From Parabacteroides massiliensis (GTDB lineage Bacteria > Bacteroidota > Bacteroidia > Bacteroidales > Tannerellaceae): 64,000 bases of DNA. Location: the NCBI RefSeq assembly GCF_900155425.1, contig NZ_LT700192.1, positions 334,215-398,214 of the forward strand, read 5' to 3'. Below the pieces are notes generated by a model. That model saw nothing but the letters and a program-made list of their open reading frames with translations, was not told the origin of the DNA and searched no databases. Made by a program: the position numbers and the translations under genes. Below are positions 27,891 to 36,566 of this stretch, piece by piece (positions within the stretch are counted from its first letter, which is position 1; each line of letters starts with the position of its first letter).

Positions 27891-29261
27891 TTATATCTCC
27901 TGCAAGCGGTCGAAAAGAGTTTCTGTTATTCTGTTTTGCTCATTAATTGTATTATCAATGCTTTCTATTGCAAACCCGTCATCTTCAACTTTGACATCAA
28001 CCACATCAAGCAAACGCTTTAACCTCCCATAATTAAAATACTTAACAGCAATATCATTTTTATTCAAAAGCATACTTTCTTCATAACCTAACTCTTTTAC
28101 CAGTTGTGCATCCTTTTTATAAATAGTTCCTGCCATAATGAGATTGTTTAACTCACGAATCATGTAATCGCTATGGGTACTAATAATAATTCGCAAATCA
28201 AGCTTGGTCAGGATCGTAAATATCCGCAGTAATGAAATTTGAACATTGGGATGAAAATTCATCTCTGGTTCATCAATAATAAGCAAATCACCCTTACGAG
28301 CAATATGCTTTAGATAGATGACAAGGCTAGACATCGTTTTTACAATAGATGATGTCAGATGTATTGGTAAATGTTTCGTCTTGCCTACTTTATCTGAAAT
28401 AAATTCCACATCGCCAGTTCTAGTTATTTTAACCTCTCCCTGTAAAATACCCTTTTCTATTAGTTCTGCTATATTATAGTAAGGACTATTAAATTTTTGA
28501 ACATTATCCAAATCGTTGGCTATACGAAGACTACTTCTGACAGCCAAAGGGTATCTACGTGAACTGCTATTAACTATATCCAGAATATCCAATTCAGAAC
28601 GACCACTCTTTTGTTGTATGCGATCAATCAACTCATTTCGTCCAAGAGACAATTCTGTCTTAAATGTATATATAGAGTTTCGTTCTACGGTTAGCATTCT
28701 CACACCGCCAGAATTACGAAAACACAATAGACGGAAAAAATGATTAATCATCAATCTCAACTCCACTAAGCTATCACGTTCAATGCCGGAAGTCTCACCA
28801 TTAATCTGGTAAATTACTTTATCAGACGAAGCATCCTTTACTATACCTATTTCTTTTTCACCATTTTTTGATATAAGACGACAAGGGAATTCTATTATTC
28901 GTTCATAATCGCCCTCTGACAAAATCAAAGACAGTTCAAACTGTGAAAAGAGTTTATCTACAGCGGTATCACCGATACCAAAAATGCTACCTAGATTTGA
29001 TTTCATACTGGTAGCAACATCTTGAATAAAGCCTTCTACCAATTCTTTGCTTATGGTAAATTCTTTATGCTCAGAGAAATACTTAACTATTTTATCTAAC
29101 CCCTTTGATTCTACATAATCACCATTTTCCAAGATTGCATACAAAAGGTAAGAGAGGTAGGTTTTCCCCGTACTATTAGGTCCGCAAAATAATGTTAGAG
29201 GCTTTTGTAAATCTACAACAGCCTTCCGTATAGCCCCCAAGTAAGATATTTCAGCAATCAT
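27891..29261 (-). CDS. AAA15/OLD-like SMC-type ATPase
   Basis: 456 residues. Walker A GPNSTGKTYLSYLL is near residue 27. Walker B LLIIDEPEMNFHPN is near 328 with the D-loop after it, and ISTHSDYMI is the switch His. The insertion between them is long and helical. Unlike OLD nucleases it has no TOPRIM domain at the C-terminus. It is therefore likely to be the sensor/motor of a two-component system whose effector is the downstream PD-(D/E)XK-like protein. A TATCTTTG -7 box lies ~130 bp upstream. Confidence 0.8.
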   Translation of the reverse strand: MIAEISYLGAIRKAVVDLQKPLTLFCGPNSTGKTYLSYLLYAILENGDYVESKGLDKIVKYFSEHKEFTISKELVEGFIQDVATSMKSNLGSIFGIGDTAVDKLFSQFELSLILSEGDYERIIEFPCRLISKNGEKEIGIVKDASSDKVIYQINGETSGIERDSLVELRLMINHFFRLLCFRNSGGVRMLTVERNSIYTFKTELSLGRNELIDRIQQKSGRSELDILDIVNSSSRRYPLAVRSSLRIANDLDNVQKFNSPYYNIAELIEKGILQGEVKITRTGDVEFISDKVGKTKHLPIHLTSSIVKTMSSLVIYLKHIARKGDLLIIDEPEMNFHPNVQISLLRIFTILTKLDLRIIISTHSDYMIRELNNLIMAGTIYKKDAQLVKELGYEESMLLNKNDIAVKYFNYGRLKRLLDVVDVKVEDDGFAIESIDNTINEQNRITETLFDRLQEI

Positions 29262-29390
29262 ACAAAAAACACATTATTATGTTTGTAAAGAACAAGAAAA
29301 GCAAATAACATTTAGTAGTCTAAAAACATCATTTGGGACTTTCCTTTTTCTGTTTTCATTTTTTTATTTATTATAGAGTTATCTATCTTG

Positions 29391-29398
29391 CAAAGATA
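29391..29398 (-). promoter_or_regulatory. -7 promoter box of the ATPase/nuclease operon
   Basis: TATCTTTG on the minus strand fits the TAnnTTTG consensus. It would leave a leader of about 125 nt before the ATPase start. Confidence 0.45.
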
Positions 29399-29816
29399 AT
29401 ACTTTTCTTGCAGATATAGCATTTTTAACCAGAATCTTTTCTTTTAGGGATTCAACTAATGAATTTAATTTTGTACTTTTGCATTCAGAAGAAGCGTTCT
29501 TTTAATGTAATGCAAGACAATGCAGAATACAGAACCTCGCTCGTTTCTAAATCGTTACCTGTCAAGAAATAGTTTTCTGCAATCTATTCATTTTCAAAGG
29601 TAAAGACAATTCGTTGTGTCTCTTATACTGAAAAAGGTACAAAAAATCGGCATATAACCAAAATATTTGTTGGGTATATGCCGATTATATTAGTCTGTTA
29701 TCCTTTGAAAGGACTTTTTCAGTGCCCTCCGTATTTTAGGGGGCTTTTTTAAGGTTGACTGCCTCTGCTTTCTGAGAACATAAATAACGAATAAAGACTC
29801 CACCATCCTTAGCAAG

Positions 29817-29864
29817 ATAATTAAAATGGCCGATAAGGATATCTTTACCGGCCATTTTAATTAT
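29817..29864. terminator. bidirectional terminator-like hairpin
   Basis: A 16-bp perfect stem: ATAATTAAAATGGCCG (29817-29832) with CGGCCATTTTAATTAT (29849-29864). It sits 3 bp after the stop of the following minus-strand gene. Confidence 0.75.
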
Positions 29865-29867
29865 ACT

Positions 29868-30101
29868 TTAATACTCATTATCAGGACTGTCATTTTCCTC
29901 TAATACCTTTTTGAGCCTATACAGGCTACGAATATCAGGTTCAAATGTAGGGTTACTCCAATTCCTTTTAACTGAATTTACCTGTACTTCAATAAATTTA
30001 CGCAAGTCAAATATATATTCGTAATTGCTTAATCTTATTTCGTTAAATCTTAATTCATATGCCTGAAACCAGGCTTTTAGTTGTTTAATTTCTTCAGGCA
30101 T
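29868..30101 (-). CDS. small DUF6965-like protein
   Basis: 77 residues, cytoplasmic, with the pattern EEIKQLKAWFQAYELRFNEIRL ... DLRKFIEVQVN ... NPTFEPDIRSLYRLKKVLEE, which I associate with small Bacteroidetes proteins of the DUF6965 type. Function unknown. It is followed by a strong terminator. Confidence 0.6.
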   Translation of the reverse strand: MPEEIKQLKAWFQAYELRFNEIRLSNYEYIFDLRKFIEVQVNSVKRNWSNPTFEPDIRSLYRLKKVLEENDSPDNEY

Positions 30102-30231
30102 ATTTTAATCTCCTTCCTAGGGACAAAGATAAGGAGAAATGGTTCACATATTTCACAAAATGAACCTAACCGACTACAAATCAGGCGAAAGATTTAGAAG
30201 TATTAACTACTGTTGCATGAAACAGCTTGAT

Positions 30232-30486
30232 TCAATCCATGAACAGTTCAGGATTCTTGCGTTTGAAGAATCTCCGTCGGTAGTACAATCGACGTACAGC
30301 AGACCGGTTGTAGGAACGGTATCTGCCCTCGTTGTAGGGATCCCTTTCGGCTTTGCTGCCTTTAACAGTTGGAAGTATCATGTCCAGGAACAGGATAATC
30401 CATGTGATAGCCAACCAGCACAACAGTAATACCCTGAACGGGAAATACAGTATTTCCAGAATGATAGTTTTAGTTTTTGGGCTCAT
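30232..30486 (-). CDS. small single-pass membrane protein, hypothetical
   Basis: 84 residues. A hydrophobic segment (ILYFPFRVLLLCWLAITWII) is followed by a basic Tyr/Arg-rich tail (YNRSAVRRLYYRRRFFKR). The start overlaps the end of the upstream 354-residue gene by 17 bp, which supports the reading on this strand and suggests coupling. A plus-strand frame over the same DNA is less convincing. Function unknown. Confidence 0.55.
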   Translation of the reverse strand: MSPKTKTIILEILYFPFRVLLLCWLAITWIILFLDMILPTVKGSKAERDPYNEGRYRSYNRSAVRRLYYRRRFFKRKNPELFMD

Positions 30487-31534
30487 AAGTCAATTTCTTT
30501 TGGAAAGGCAATGTCCTTCCGTATTTGGTTAATTTCTTGTTTATGTATGACAAAATACGTGCCTTTGTTTCCGCATCCGCATCCTGATACCAGCAGATAG
30601 GGTATAGGGTGAACCCGTTGCCGCTCAGAACGACCTGCACATCCGCATAAGGGGGAGCAAGGTACTTGCAAATGAGTTTGCTGTTATCCATTTTCAGGGA
30701 CATTTTCACTGCATTGCATTTGAACCGCTCTATCAATTGGTCGGCTTGTTTGGTGGCCTTGTACTCTGTCAGTCCTTCAAAACAGCGGGAACATCCATTG
30801 TCGAACTGTTGGCTGACCATGTTTGTCTCACAGAACCGGTATACGCTGGAATGCGTTCGGTATTCCACCAGGTCCACAGTCCCGACACCGGCAGACTTGA
30901 CCACGTTGCAAAACCGGTTGTCCGGCAGAAGCCGTGTATGGTGCTGTACGGTCGCTCCGATATAGTCCCTTATTTCCGGAACAGGCATATAGAACCAGTC
31001 AGACCGATAGATTCCCACCTTGTCCCTTTTCTGGGAGATATAGAATCCCGCATTCCCTTTCTTCTTGTGTCCTGACTCAATGTTGATCTGTACTTCAAAA
31101 GGGAAAAAACAACGCAAGTACGCAGCAACGGCCTCCATTATCGCCTTGCGTACGAACGGGTGGCTCGCAAGATATTGTAGGGAATTATGCTCGTAGCGTA
31201 CGCTGTCGAAATAGACATCATTCATGAACTGTCCGGCAAGCGGTTGTATGTATTCGTTCAGTCTGCTGATAGACTGGATATACCCGTCAGATTGTCTTTC
31301 TGTCAACGGGCATTCGAAAGCGTTGGAAAGGAATAGCTCTGTGTCCGATTCAGCCACCTTTTCAATAAAACCGTTCGGGATGCAAACCACGTCCGTAAAT
31401 AGGCAATGAAAAGACTCTGCAACAGCATCCTGCTTGAATATGGCATTAATGGCCTGTCCAAAAGGACTCCCTTTTGTTAGGACGATATCTGGCCGTTCGT
31501 TTAGGAATTGGCTGTTTGGTTTGAGCCTGGACAT
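30470..31534 (-). CDS. hypothetical protein (354 residues)
   Basis: No known domain is recognised. It is soluble, with several Cys (e.g. NGCSRCFEG) and a conserved-looking core (VQHHTRLLPDNRFCNVVKSAGVGTVDLVEYRTHSSVYRF). A good promoter precedes it (-7 TAATTTTG at 31560-31567; -33 TTGG ~20 bp further upstream). It is the first gene of a two-gene unit with the small membrane protein. It lies among the Dam, TnpB-like and protease genes and may belong to the same cargo block. Confidence 0.65.
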   Translation of the reverse strand: MSRLKPNSQFLNERPDIVLTKGSPFGQAINAIFKQDAVAESFHCLFTDVVCIPNGFIEKVAESDTELFLSNAFECPLTERQSDGYIQSISRLNEYIQPLAGQFMNDVYFDSVRYEHNSLQYLASHPFVRKAIMEAVAAYLRCFFPFEVQINIESGHKKKGNAGFYISQKRDKVGIYRSDWFYMPVPEIRDYIGATVQHHTRLLPDNRFCNVVKSAGVGTVDLVEYRTHSSVYRFCETNMVSQQFDNGCSRCFEGLTEYKATKQADQLIERFKCNAVKMSLKMDNSKLICKYLAPPYADVQVVLSGNGFTLYPICWYQDADAETKARILSYINKKLTKYGRTLPFQKKLTYEPKN

Positions 31535-31559
31535 AATTTCTATAATTTTACTCTTTTTG

Positions 31560-31567
31560 CAAAATTA
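31560..31567 (-). promoter_or_regulatory. -7 promoter box for the 354-residue gene
   Basis: TAATTTTG on the minus strand with a TTGG -33-like box 20 bp upstream and a 25-nt leader; the spacing is good for a Bacteroidales primary-sigma promoter. Confidence 0.55.
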
Positions 31568-31793
31568 TAAATTCCTGATAAATATTCCAATCATTTCTTG
31601 GTATTTACGCAAAAGTATATCCTTTTTGCAGGCAAAAGAGACCTTGTTGCCAAAATCTCACAGCCAGACTACATGTGCGGTGTGTTTGGAGAAATATAAC
31701 CAGCTGTGGGGATTTTGCCCAAACTCCTTATTCGCACAGAATGAATCAGATGCCTTTCATTGAAAGGACAGGCTATTCCTATACAAGCCTGCC

Positions 31794-32652
31794 TCAGACA
31801 GTGTAGTTGCATATCAGCAGTTCGTCTATACCGCTACGACCGGAGCCTTTACTGTTGATGGATCGTGTCGCTTTGACCACATGGACGGTGAAATCCTGAT
31901 AAATTTCCTTGATAAACTGTGCCGAAGAGTTGGACATCAGAAAACGGATACCTCTTTTATCCAAAGACCTGCAAGCGTCCCTAAGACGAAGCTGGTCTTC
32001 CTCGTTCCATCCTTTAGGGGTATAGGAGGTGAACGATGAACTTGCCGTGATGGGATGGAGGATCCAGATAGACAAACGCATCTGAAGGCAGCTGCTTCAG
32101 GACGATGGAATAATCTCCGCAGACAATCTTCACGTTTGCAGTGTTGAGATATTCGCTGACAGCCATTATCACCGGCTTGTTGGCGATAACCGGATGTTTG
32201 TACTGTCCGAACGGTGTGTTGAAATATCCCTGACTGTTTACTCTGTACAAACCGTTGAAACAGGTTCGGTTCAGGTAGATGATGCGTGCCGCCCGTTGGA
32301 TGTCGGTAAGCGCATGAAGTCCCGGTTGCTGGTCCAGTGAGCGAATTGAGTAAAAGAACTCCGGGGTGTTTTCGTATGTCTCTAACTCCTTAACCAGCTT
32401 TTCCGGACTCTGTTTCACCATCTGGAAACAGTTGATCAACTCACAGTTGCAGTCATTGATAATGGCCCTTTTCGGTTGCAGATCCAACAATACCGCACCG
32501 CCGCCGATAAATGGCTCACAGTACAAGCAGTCCTTTATGTCTTCCGGCAATCTCTTGCGGATTTCAGGAAGAAGCCGGCGTTTCCCGCCAGCCCATTTTA
32601 AAAATGGTTTGATATAACTTTCGTCGTTCATAGGATATGGTTTTGGTTTCAT
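31794..32652 (-). pseudogene. Dam-type DNA adenine methylase, frameshifted at the catalytic motif
   Basis: The first frame (to ~32054) has the D12/Dam motif I region FLKWAGGKRRLLPEI, then EPFIGGGAVLLDL, AARIIYLNRTCFNGLYRVN, up to YLDPP. The following residues (SHHGKF...) are out of frame and soon reach a stop. The other frame continues the protein with HPITASSSFTSYTPKGWNEEDQ and a full C-terminal part to 31794. The join point lacks the nucleotides that would encode DPPYHPI; a 5-nt deletion near 32054-32058 explains the shift. The DPPY active site is destroyed, so this copy is probably inactive. Confidence 0.8.
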
Positions 32653-32767
32653 ATATTTATTCCATTAACGCACGTCATTTACCTGTCCGGTTAAATGTTC
32701 TGGAGTGGTCGTACCCTCCAGCCAAGGCGTGTGCGCCCACCCGTATTCATTTGCTACACTGTATCTG
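32653..32767 (-). ncRNA. candidate structured RNA downstream of the TnpB-like gene
   Basis: Three hairpins lie within 62 nt on the minus strand: GGCG-CACA-CGCC (32726-32737), CTGGAG...CTCCAG (32700-32721), and CATTTAaCC...GGTAAATG (32676-32697). The guide RNA of TnpB-type proteins is encoded directly downstream of the protein gene on the same strand, exactly here. No guide or target can be assigned. Alternative: an attenuator or leader of the dam gene. Confidence 0.4.
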
Positions 32768-33850
32768 TCAGACTTCCGTGACCTTCAATCCGTTTATGGA
32801 TGCCTTGTATTTTATCAGCCGGGTCAGTTCTCCGGGAGACCAATACCGGTACTGAGCCGTTATCTCTTCACTGTCTGTATCATCTTTGGACGCTTCACCC
32901 TTTGTCTTGGTCAGTACGATAGTGCCGTATCCCTTACGAATGCAGTTACCCACCAGTGCTGCGCTGTACTTGTGCAGCTTGTCCTGCACATAATTGCTTT
33001 CTTTCTCGTTGAACCGGTCGATAGCCTGTAGCTTTTGTCCCCGTCCGTGGCCGCCCCGTGAGAATCGGGAGTCCATCTGGAGCCTTCGCAGCTTCTCGCT
33101 CAGCTGCTGTCTCCGGTACTCAAACTCTTCCGCATTGCCAATTCCTATATTCTCATTGCCAAAGGTGGCCATGATAGGGATGTCCGGATTCAGTTCTGCA
33201 TAACATATCAAGTCGGGATCAACTGTCGGTCTTGCCTCCTGAACAGGGATAGGCAGCAGCAGGAACCATTTCCGGTTATGCTTATTGAAGTACAACGAGG
33301 CGTTGCAGTGGGATATATTACCTTCGATAATCTTGTCCAGTCTGTAACTGTAACCGGCCTTGTCTTTGCCTAAGATGCAGATGAACCTATGCTTGAAAAG
33401 TCGGAACTTATAGATTCTCCGGCTTCCTTTCTCCGCATAGAATGAGATGCTTTGCTTGGAGAACGGGATGGGAGTGTTGTTCTTGTAGTAGGGGATACGC
33501 ATCTGGCCCTTGAATATCTCCTTTTTGTTCTTGTTGAAGAACGTTACCGTCCGGGTGTTGATGTTTGCGATGATGTCCGACGGGAGATCGTGCTTGGCCA
33601 TAATCCTGTATGTCGCATTCTGGCGTGATGTGTTGAATATGGAGTTCTCCCCTTGGTTGCCGAGCTTGACTTTTGTCCCTTCGGTCAGGTAGAACATATT
33701 AGCGATGTTCTCCTGTGTCAGCAGGTGCATCATGATCAGGTTGCTCATAGACATGCATGCTTGTCTCCATCCGTCAAGAACTTGATAGACGGAATCCCTG
33801 GTCTCTTTGTCTCCTTCGGGCGCAATTTGTATCGTTAGTGTGATATCCAT
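32768..33850 (-). CDS. TnpB/Cas12-like protein with lost RuvC catalytic residues
   Basis: 360 residues from MDITLTIQIAPEGD at 33850; an alternative ATG at 33874 overlaps the protease gene. The C-terminal half follows TnpB closely: YRRQQLSEKLRRLQ, RGGHGRGQKLQAIDRFNEKESNYVQDKLHKYSAALV, then YWSPGELTRLIKYKASINGLKV. The position of the first RuvC Asp (GxDxG in TnpB) reads YAELNPD (Glu/Asn). The second catalytic Glu (xxE-x-L) reads IVLTKTKG (Thr). The protein stops before the zinc finger and the third catalytic Asp. The N-terminal half looks like the wedge/REC part. It is probably an RNA-guided DNA binder without cleavage, similar in logic to TldR repressors. Fold assignment is strong; function is inference. 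Confidence 0.7.
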   Translation of the reverse strand: MDITLTIQIAPEGDKETRDSVYQVLDGWRQACMSMSNLIMMHLLTQENIANMFYLTEGTKVKLGNQGENSIFNTSRQNATYRIMAKHDLPSDIIANINTRTVTFFNKNKKEIFKGQMRIPYYKNNTPIPFSKQSISFYAEKGSRRIYKFRLFKHRFICILGKDKAGYSYRLDKIIEGNISHCNASLYFNKHNRKWFLLLPIPVQEARPTVDPDLICYAELNPDIPIMATFGNENIGIGNAEEFEYRRQQLSEKLRRLQMDSRFSRGGHGRGQKLQAIDRFNEKESNYVQDKLHKYSAALVGNCIRKGYGTIVLTKTKGEASKDDTDSEEITAQYRYWSPGELTRLIKYKASINGLKVTEV

Positions 33851-33861
33851 GTTCCAGAATC

Positions 33862-35052
33862 TTAGTGAGACCATTTATACCAAGCCAAGTTCTGATAGTA
33901 TTCGTCCAGCCCGGAAACAATGCTGGGTCCTGGAACATAGACAGACAGGCCGCATGCCCCTCTCAAATTGATGCTCATAAATCTGTCTGTATGTCTGGTG
34001 TAGACCTTGCAAGCGTTGTAAGCCTTCAGAAAGTTGTCATGCAGGTTTTCGGCTTTCTGTTCGTCATCAGCCGCAATCTTGTCGTGACACATCCGGGCGA
34101 ACTGTTTGAGGTCGAAAAACAGGTGAACATTTTCGCGGTCATATGTCATTGCTGTGATGGAAGGCAAATGGGCGTCGCTATAGGATGCAGCCTTCAGCCG
34201 TCCGAATTCCTCTGCCAGCTTGTTTATGCCTGAGAGTTCAACTGCCGTCAATATGCCCGATTTGTATTGTTCGGAGAGTGAGTTATAGTATGCGTAATAC
34301 AGGTCCACAATCTTGTGCATATCCGGATTGGGAGTACAGAGTGCCGGAATGATTGTGTGATAAGGGAAACTGGTGGTCAGTATCTCTGCAGGAGAAGCCA
34401 CCAGAACATCCGCAATCCCGGCGAACTCTGCCGCCACTTCGACGCTGCCCATCAGACATGCGTCAAACATCAGGTTGTTTATGGACAGACCTTTCAAGGC
34501 CGCCGCCATCTCGGGGATGTTGATTTCGTCGGCATTGTCTTTGCCGAAGGAGCGACTGCCTTTGTTGTCCGGTGCCGGGAACCAGTTCGTTCCATGCGAC
34601 CAGAATATGACGGAGTTTACAGAGTTCGTGCGTCTGCCGCTGTTGAATGCCTGTGTGCATACATGCCTGATAACGGAAGGGGAAACAGAGTTCTGTTCCT
34701 GATAGTTGCTGATTTGGGTAATCCCATATTCCGGGTCAAGCCAGTATAAGGCCGGCAGTTCGTCGTGATTGTCCAAGTAAACGAATATGTTCCCGTCCTT
34801 TTTATTTGGGGCATTGTAATAAGCCTTCTGTATCCGTTCGAAGCTGTCCTTGCCGTAGTCGGACAGGTTGTTGTCCGCTACAATATAAATCAAGGTGGAG
34901 TGATCGGCAAGTGCTCTGTTGTTAATTGCCCGGTCATCTTCATCAGAATCTCTGCAGCTGTTCAAGCAGAGAGTAAACATGATGGCAAAAGCTATTCTTG
35001 AGAGAATCCCCCATGCCCTTTTGCCTTTTCTGATAATGTTTTTGGTAGTCAT
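33862..35052 (-). CDS. clostripain (C11) family cysteine protease, lipoprotein
   Basis: 396 residues. A lipobox (TLCLNSC, Cys33) marks it as a lipoprotein. The caspase-like core has the catalytic His in IFWSHGTNWF (H153) and Cys in MFDACLMGSVEVAAEF (C199). The N-terminal strand STLIYIVADNNLSDYGKDS is typical of C11 peptidases. These enzymes cleave after basic residues and, in Bacteroides, can activate other secreted proteins. The stop lies 11 bp before the ATG of the TnpB-like gene, so the two could be co-transcribed. Confidence 0.88.
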   Translation of the reverse strand: MTTKNIIRKGKRAWGILSRIAFAIMFTLCLNSCRDSDEDDRAINNRALADHSTLIYIVADNNLSDYGKDSFERIQKAYYNAPNKKDGNIFVYLDNHDELPALYWLDPEYGITQISNYQEQNSVSPSVIRHVCTQAFNSGRRTNSVNSVIFWSHGTNWFPAPDNKGSRSFGKDNADEINIPEMAAALKGLSINNLMFDACLMGSVEVAAEFAGIADVLVASPAEILTTSFPYHTIIPALCTPNPDMHKIVDLYYAYYNSLSEQYKSGILTAVELSGINKLAEEFGRLKAASYSDAHLPSITAMTYDRENVHLFFDLKQFARMCHDKIAADDEQKAENLHDNFLKAYNACKVYTRHTDRFMSINLRGACGLSVYVPGPSIVSGLDEYYQNLAWYKWSH

Positions 35053-35087
35053 AAACGTTTCGGTTTTGATTAAGTATATAGTTTTCG

Positions 35088-35693
35088 TTATGGTAGATCC
35101 GGTATTTCAGGGTCCCTAAGAAGTTCGCGCAATTCTTTCGATTCACGGTTTTCGCGCCTCAGACTGTCTATTGTCCTTTCCTTCTCCAGTCCTTTTTGTG
35201 CGATTCGGTCGAGATATTCGGTGACATCCTCGATTAGTCTCTGTTCATCGGCGTTCAATATGGAATCCTGTACCTCGTTGAACAGGGAGTCATTTTCCCA
35301 TACAAGCGTATCCTGCTGTGCAATCTGGTCCTGTTGCCTGGAATAGTCCAACAGTACAGTGTCCCCATTGTTGTTCAGGTAGTATTGGTAGGAGCATATT
35401 GAGTCGTTGGCATATCTGACTTCTATCTGGTCAGGAATGGTGTCACCGTGAATGTCTATCCGGCAGACAAAGTACATGGTGTCAAGTGTTATCGTGTCAA
35501 TGTACCGGATGAAGAACTTACTGTTTCCACCAGTATCCATGTTCTCAGAATCCTTTGGGAATTTAAGAGTGTGGGCCTGTTTATCTGTCCCTCCTTCTTT
35601 GGTTTGGACGGACCGGTAAATAACGCAGGCGAAAGCGACCACTGTCAGCACAAGTGACACTACCCAAAGTGATATCTGATGATTTTTTCTCAT
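35088..35693 (-). CDS. membrane-anchored hypothetical protein
   Basis: 201 residues from MRKNHQISLWVVSLVL at 35693; the frame is open to 35747 but the shorter start gives a clean signal anchor. One N-terminal transmembrane segment (SLWVVSLVLTVVAFACVIYR), an extracytoplasmic beta-rich domain (KFFIRYIDTITLDTMYFVCRIDIHGDTIPDQIEVRY) and an acidic C-terminal coiled coil (DRIAQKGLEKERTIDSLRRE). It lies 35 bp upstream of the C11 protease and probably shares its operon. Function unknown. Confidence 0.65.
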   Translation of the reverse strand: MRKNHQISLWVVSLVLTVVAFACVIYRSVQTKEGGTDKQAHTLKFPKDSENMDTGGNSKFFIRYIDTITLDTMYFVCRIDIHGDTIPDQIEVRYANDSICSYQYYLNNNGDTVLLDYSRQQDQIAQQDTLVWENDSLFNEVQDSILNADEQRLIEDVTEYLDRIAQKGLEKERTIDSLRRENRESKELRELLRDPEIPDLP

Positions 35694-36033
35694 GAATGTT
35701 TTGGTTATAATATCTGCAAAAATAGGAATAATCTCTGTGAATACCAAATATTTGTATTTTTTGTAATTGTTGCAATTCTATGTTTTTTAGTAGGTAAATT
35801 TAGATTATGTGCATATATATTGGATTAAAATGAATGCGAATTGTGGAATAACATCAATTTTTTGTTTCCATTCACGTTTGGTATCATCCATGGTGTTCTC
35901 TCTTTCCTCCGTCAGAGGCAGGCGGGACACATTATTATATTCATCGGCGGCATACGAAGTACGGTCGGGTACTTGTGTCTCGCCGATGTGTGTGTTGACT
36001 GATTGCGAAGTTTTCGCGGTAAAAAGATAGATG
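35694..36033. other. intergenic stretch, no clear feature
   Basis: About 340 bp, AT-rich near 35750-35830. Only short frames; no promoter box or repeat of note seen. Confidence 0.4.
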
Positions 36034-36345
36034 ATGAAGCGTATGAATAGAATACAGAATACCCTGCTGGCTTTTGCCTGTTGTGCCTGAGCCTTGTTGC
36101 AGCTGTGCGGCTGCAACAAGGACGTCGGAGCCGTATTCAGGCTGATGGGCGAGGAGTGTGCCATGGCTCCGGCATCGCGTGCGGCCTGTTTCGAGGCCGG
36201 CACCTGCTATGCGCTGTGGGCCATCTCCGATGACAAATGGGCCGATCCGGTGCTGAACTATGTCCTTACCCAGAGTGATCAATATCCGTTTGGTGAAGAA
36301 CGGAGACTGTTCTATGTGTCAGTGAACTACCGCAAAACTAACGAT
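36034..36345 (+). pseudogene. remnant of a small lipoprotein gene with in-frame stop
   Basis: Reading from ATG 36034 gives a signal peptide MKRMNRIQNTLLAFACCA, then an in-frame TGA (36088-36090), then ALLQLCGCNKDVGAVFRLMG and a Cys-rich continuation (EECAMAPASRAACFEAGTCYALWAI). The second piece fits the first as one lipoprotein with lipobox LCGC. It is GC-richer than its surroundings. After ~36345 the frame runs antisense into the truncated R-M gene, so the 3' end is cut too. It may be debris of a conjugative element. Confidence 0.5.
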
Positions 36346-36566
36346 TTAGCGGCTTCGGAGATACCAATACCTCCTCTCTTTTCCTGCTTCTTCCTGCCAT
36401 TGCTTTTTAGGACACGAGGTCGATCATCCACCCATTTAGTATCAGGAGGGAACATTGTTCTCAGATATGATGCAAAGTTTTCTCTTACCCTTGCTTCAAT
36501 AGCCCCACTATCAATGAGTGATTTTGCTTGGGCTATAAATTCTTTAGTTTGAGAGATGTAACTCAT
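36327..36566 (-). pseudogene. truncated start of a restriction-type gene after the methylases
   Basis: 79 codons (MSYISQTKEFIAQAKSLIDS ... VRENFASYLRTMFPPDTKW). The start overlaps the stop of the upstream methylase (ATGA), as expected for the next gene of an R-M operon. The frame ends shortly after in unrelated DNA. The beginning resembles the N-terminus of restriction endonuclease subunits, so the nuclease of this locus is probably lost. Confidence 0.5.

Larger units (their letters stand above)
29262..29867. other. gene-free stretch with promoters and hairpins; possible small RNA
   Basis: About 600 bp without a credible protein gene. TACTTTTG at 29474-29481 is a plus-strand -7 box. Downstream there is ~160 nt without a gene, then a long hairpin ATCGGCATATA...TATATGCCGAT (about 29646-29683). 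A second hairpin GCCCTCC...GGGGGCTTTTTT follows around 29725-29752. A promoter followed by a hairpin fits a small RNA, or simply the tail of flanking units. Confidence 0.35.

Noticed and set aside
30139-30429. 96-codon plus-strand frame
   Set aside because: Overlaps the better supported minus-strand membrane protein, which is coupled to its upstream gene.
32681-32692. 12-bp match between the region behind the TnpB-like gene and the IS1182 transposase gene near 25955
   Set aside because: ACCTGTCCGGTT is shared, but the flanking bases that would form a guide seed differ, and a 12-bp match in 64 kb can be chance.
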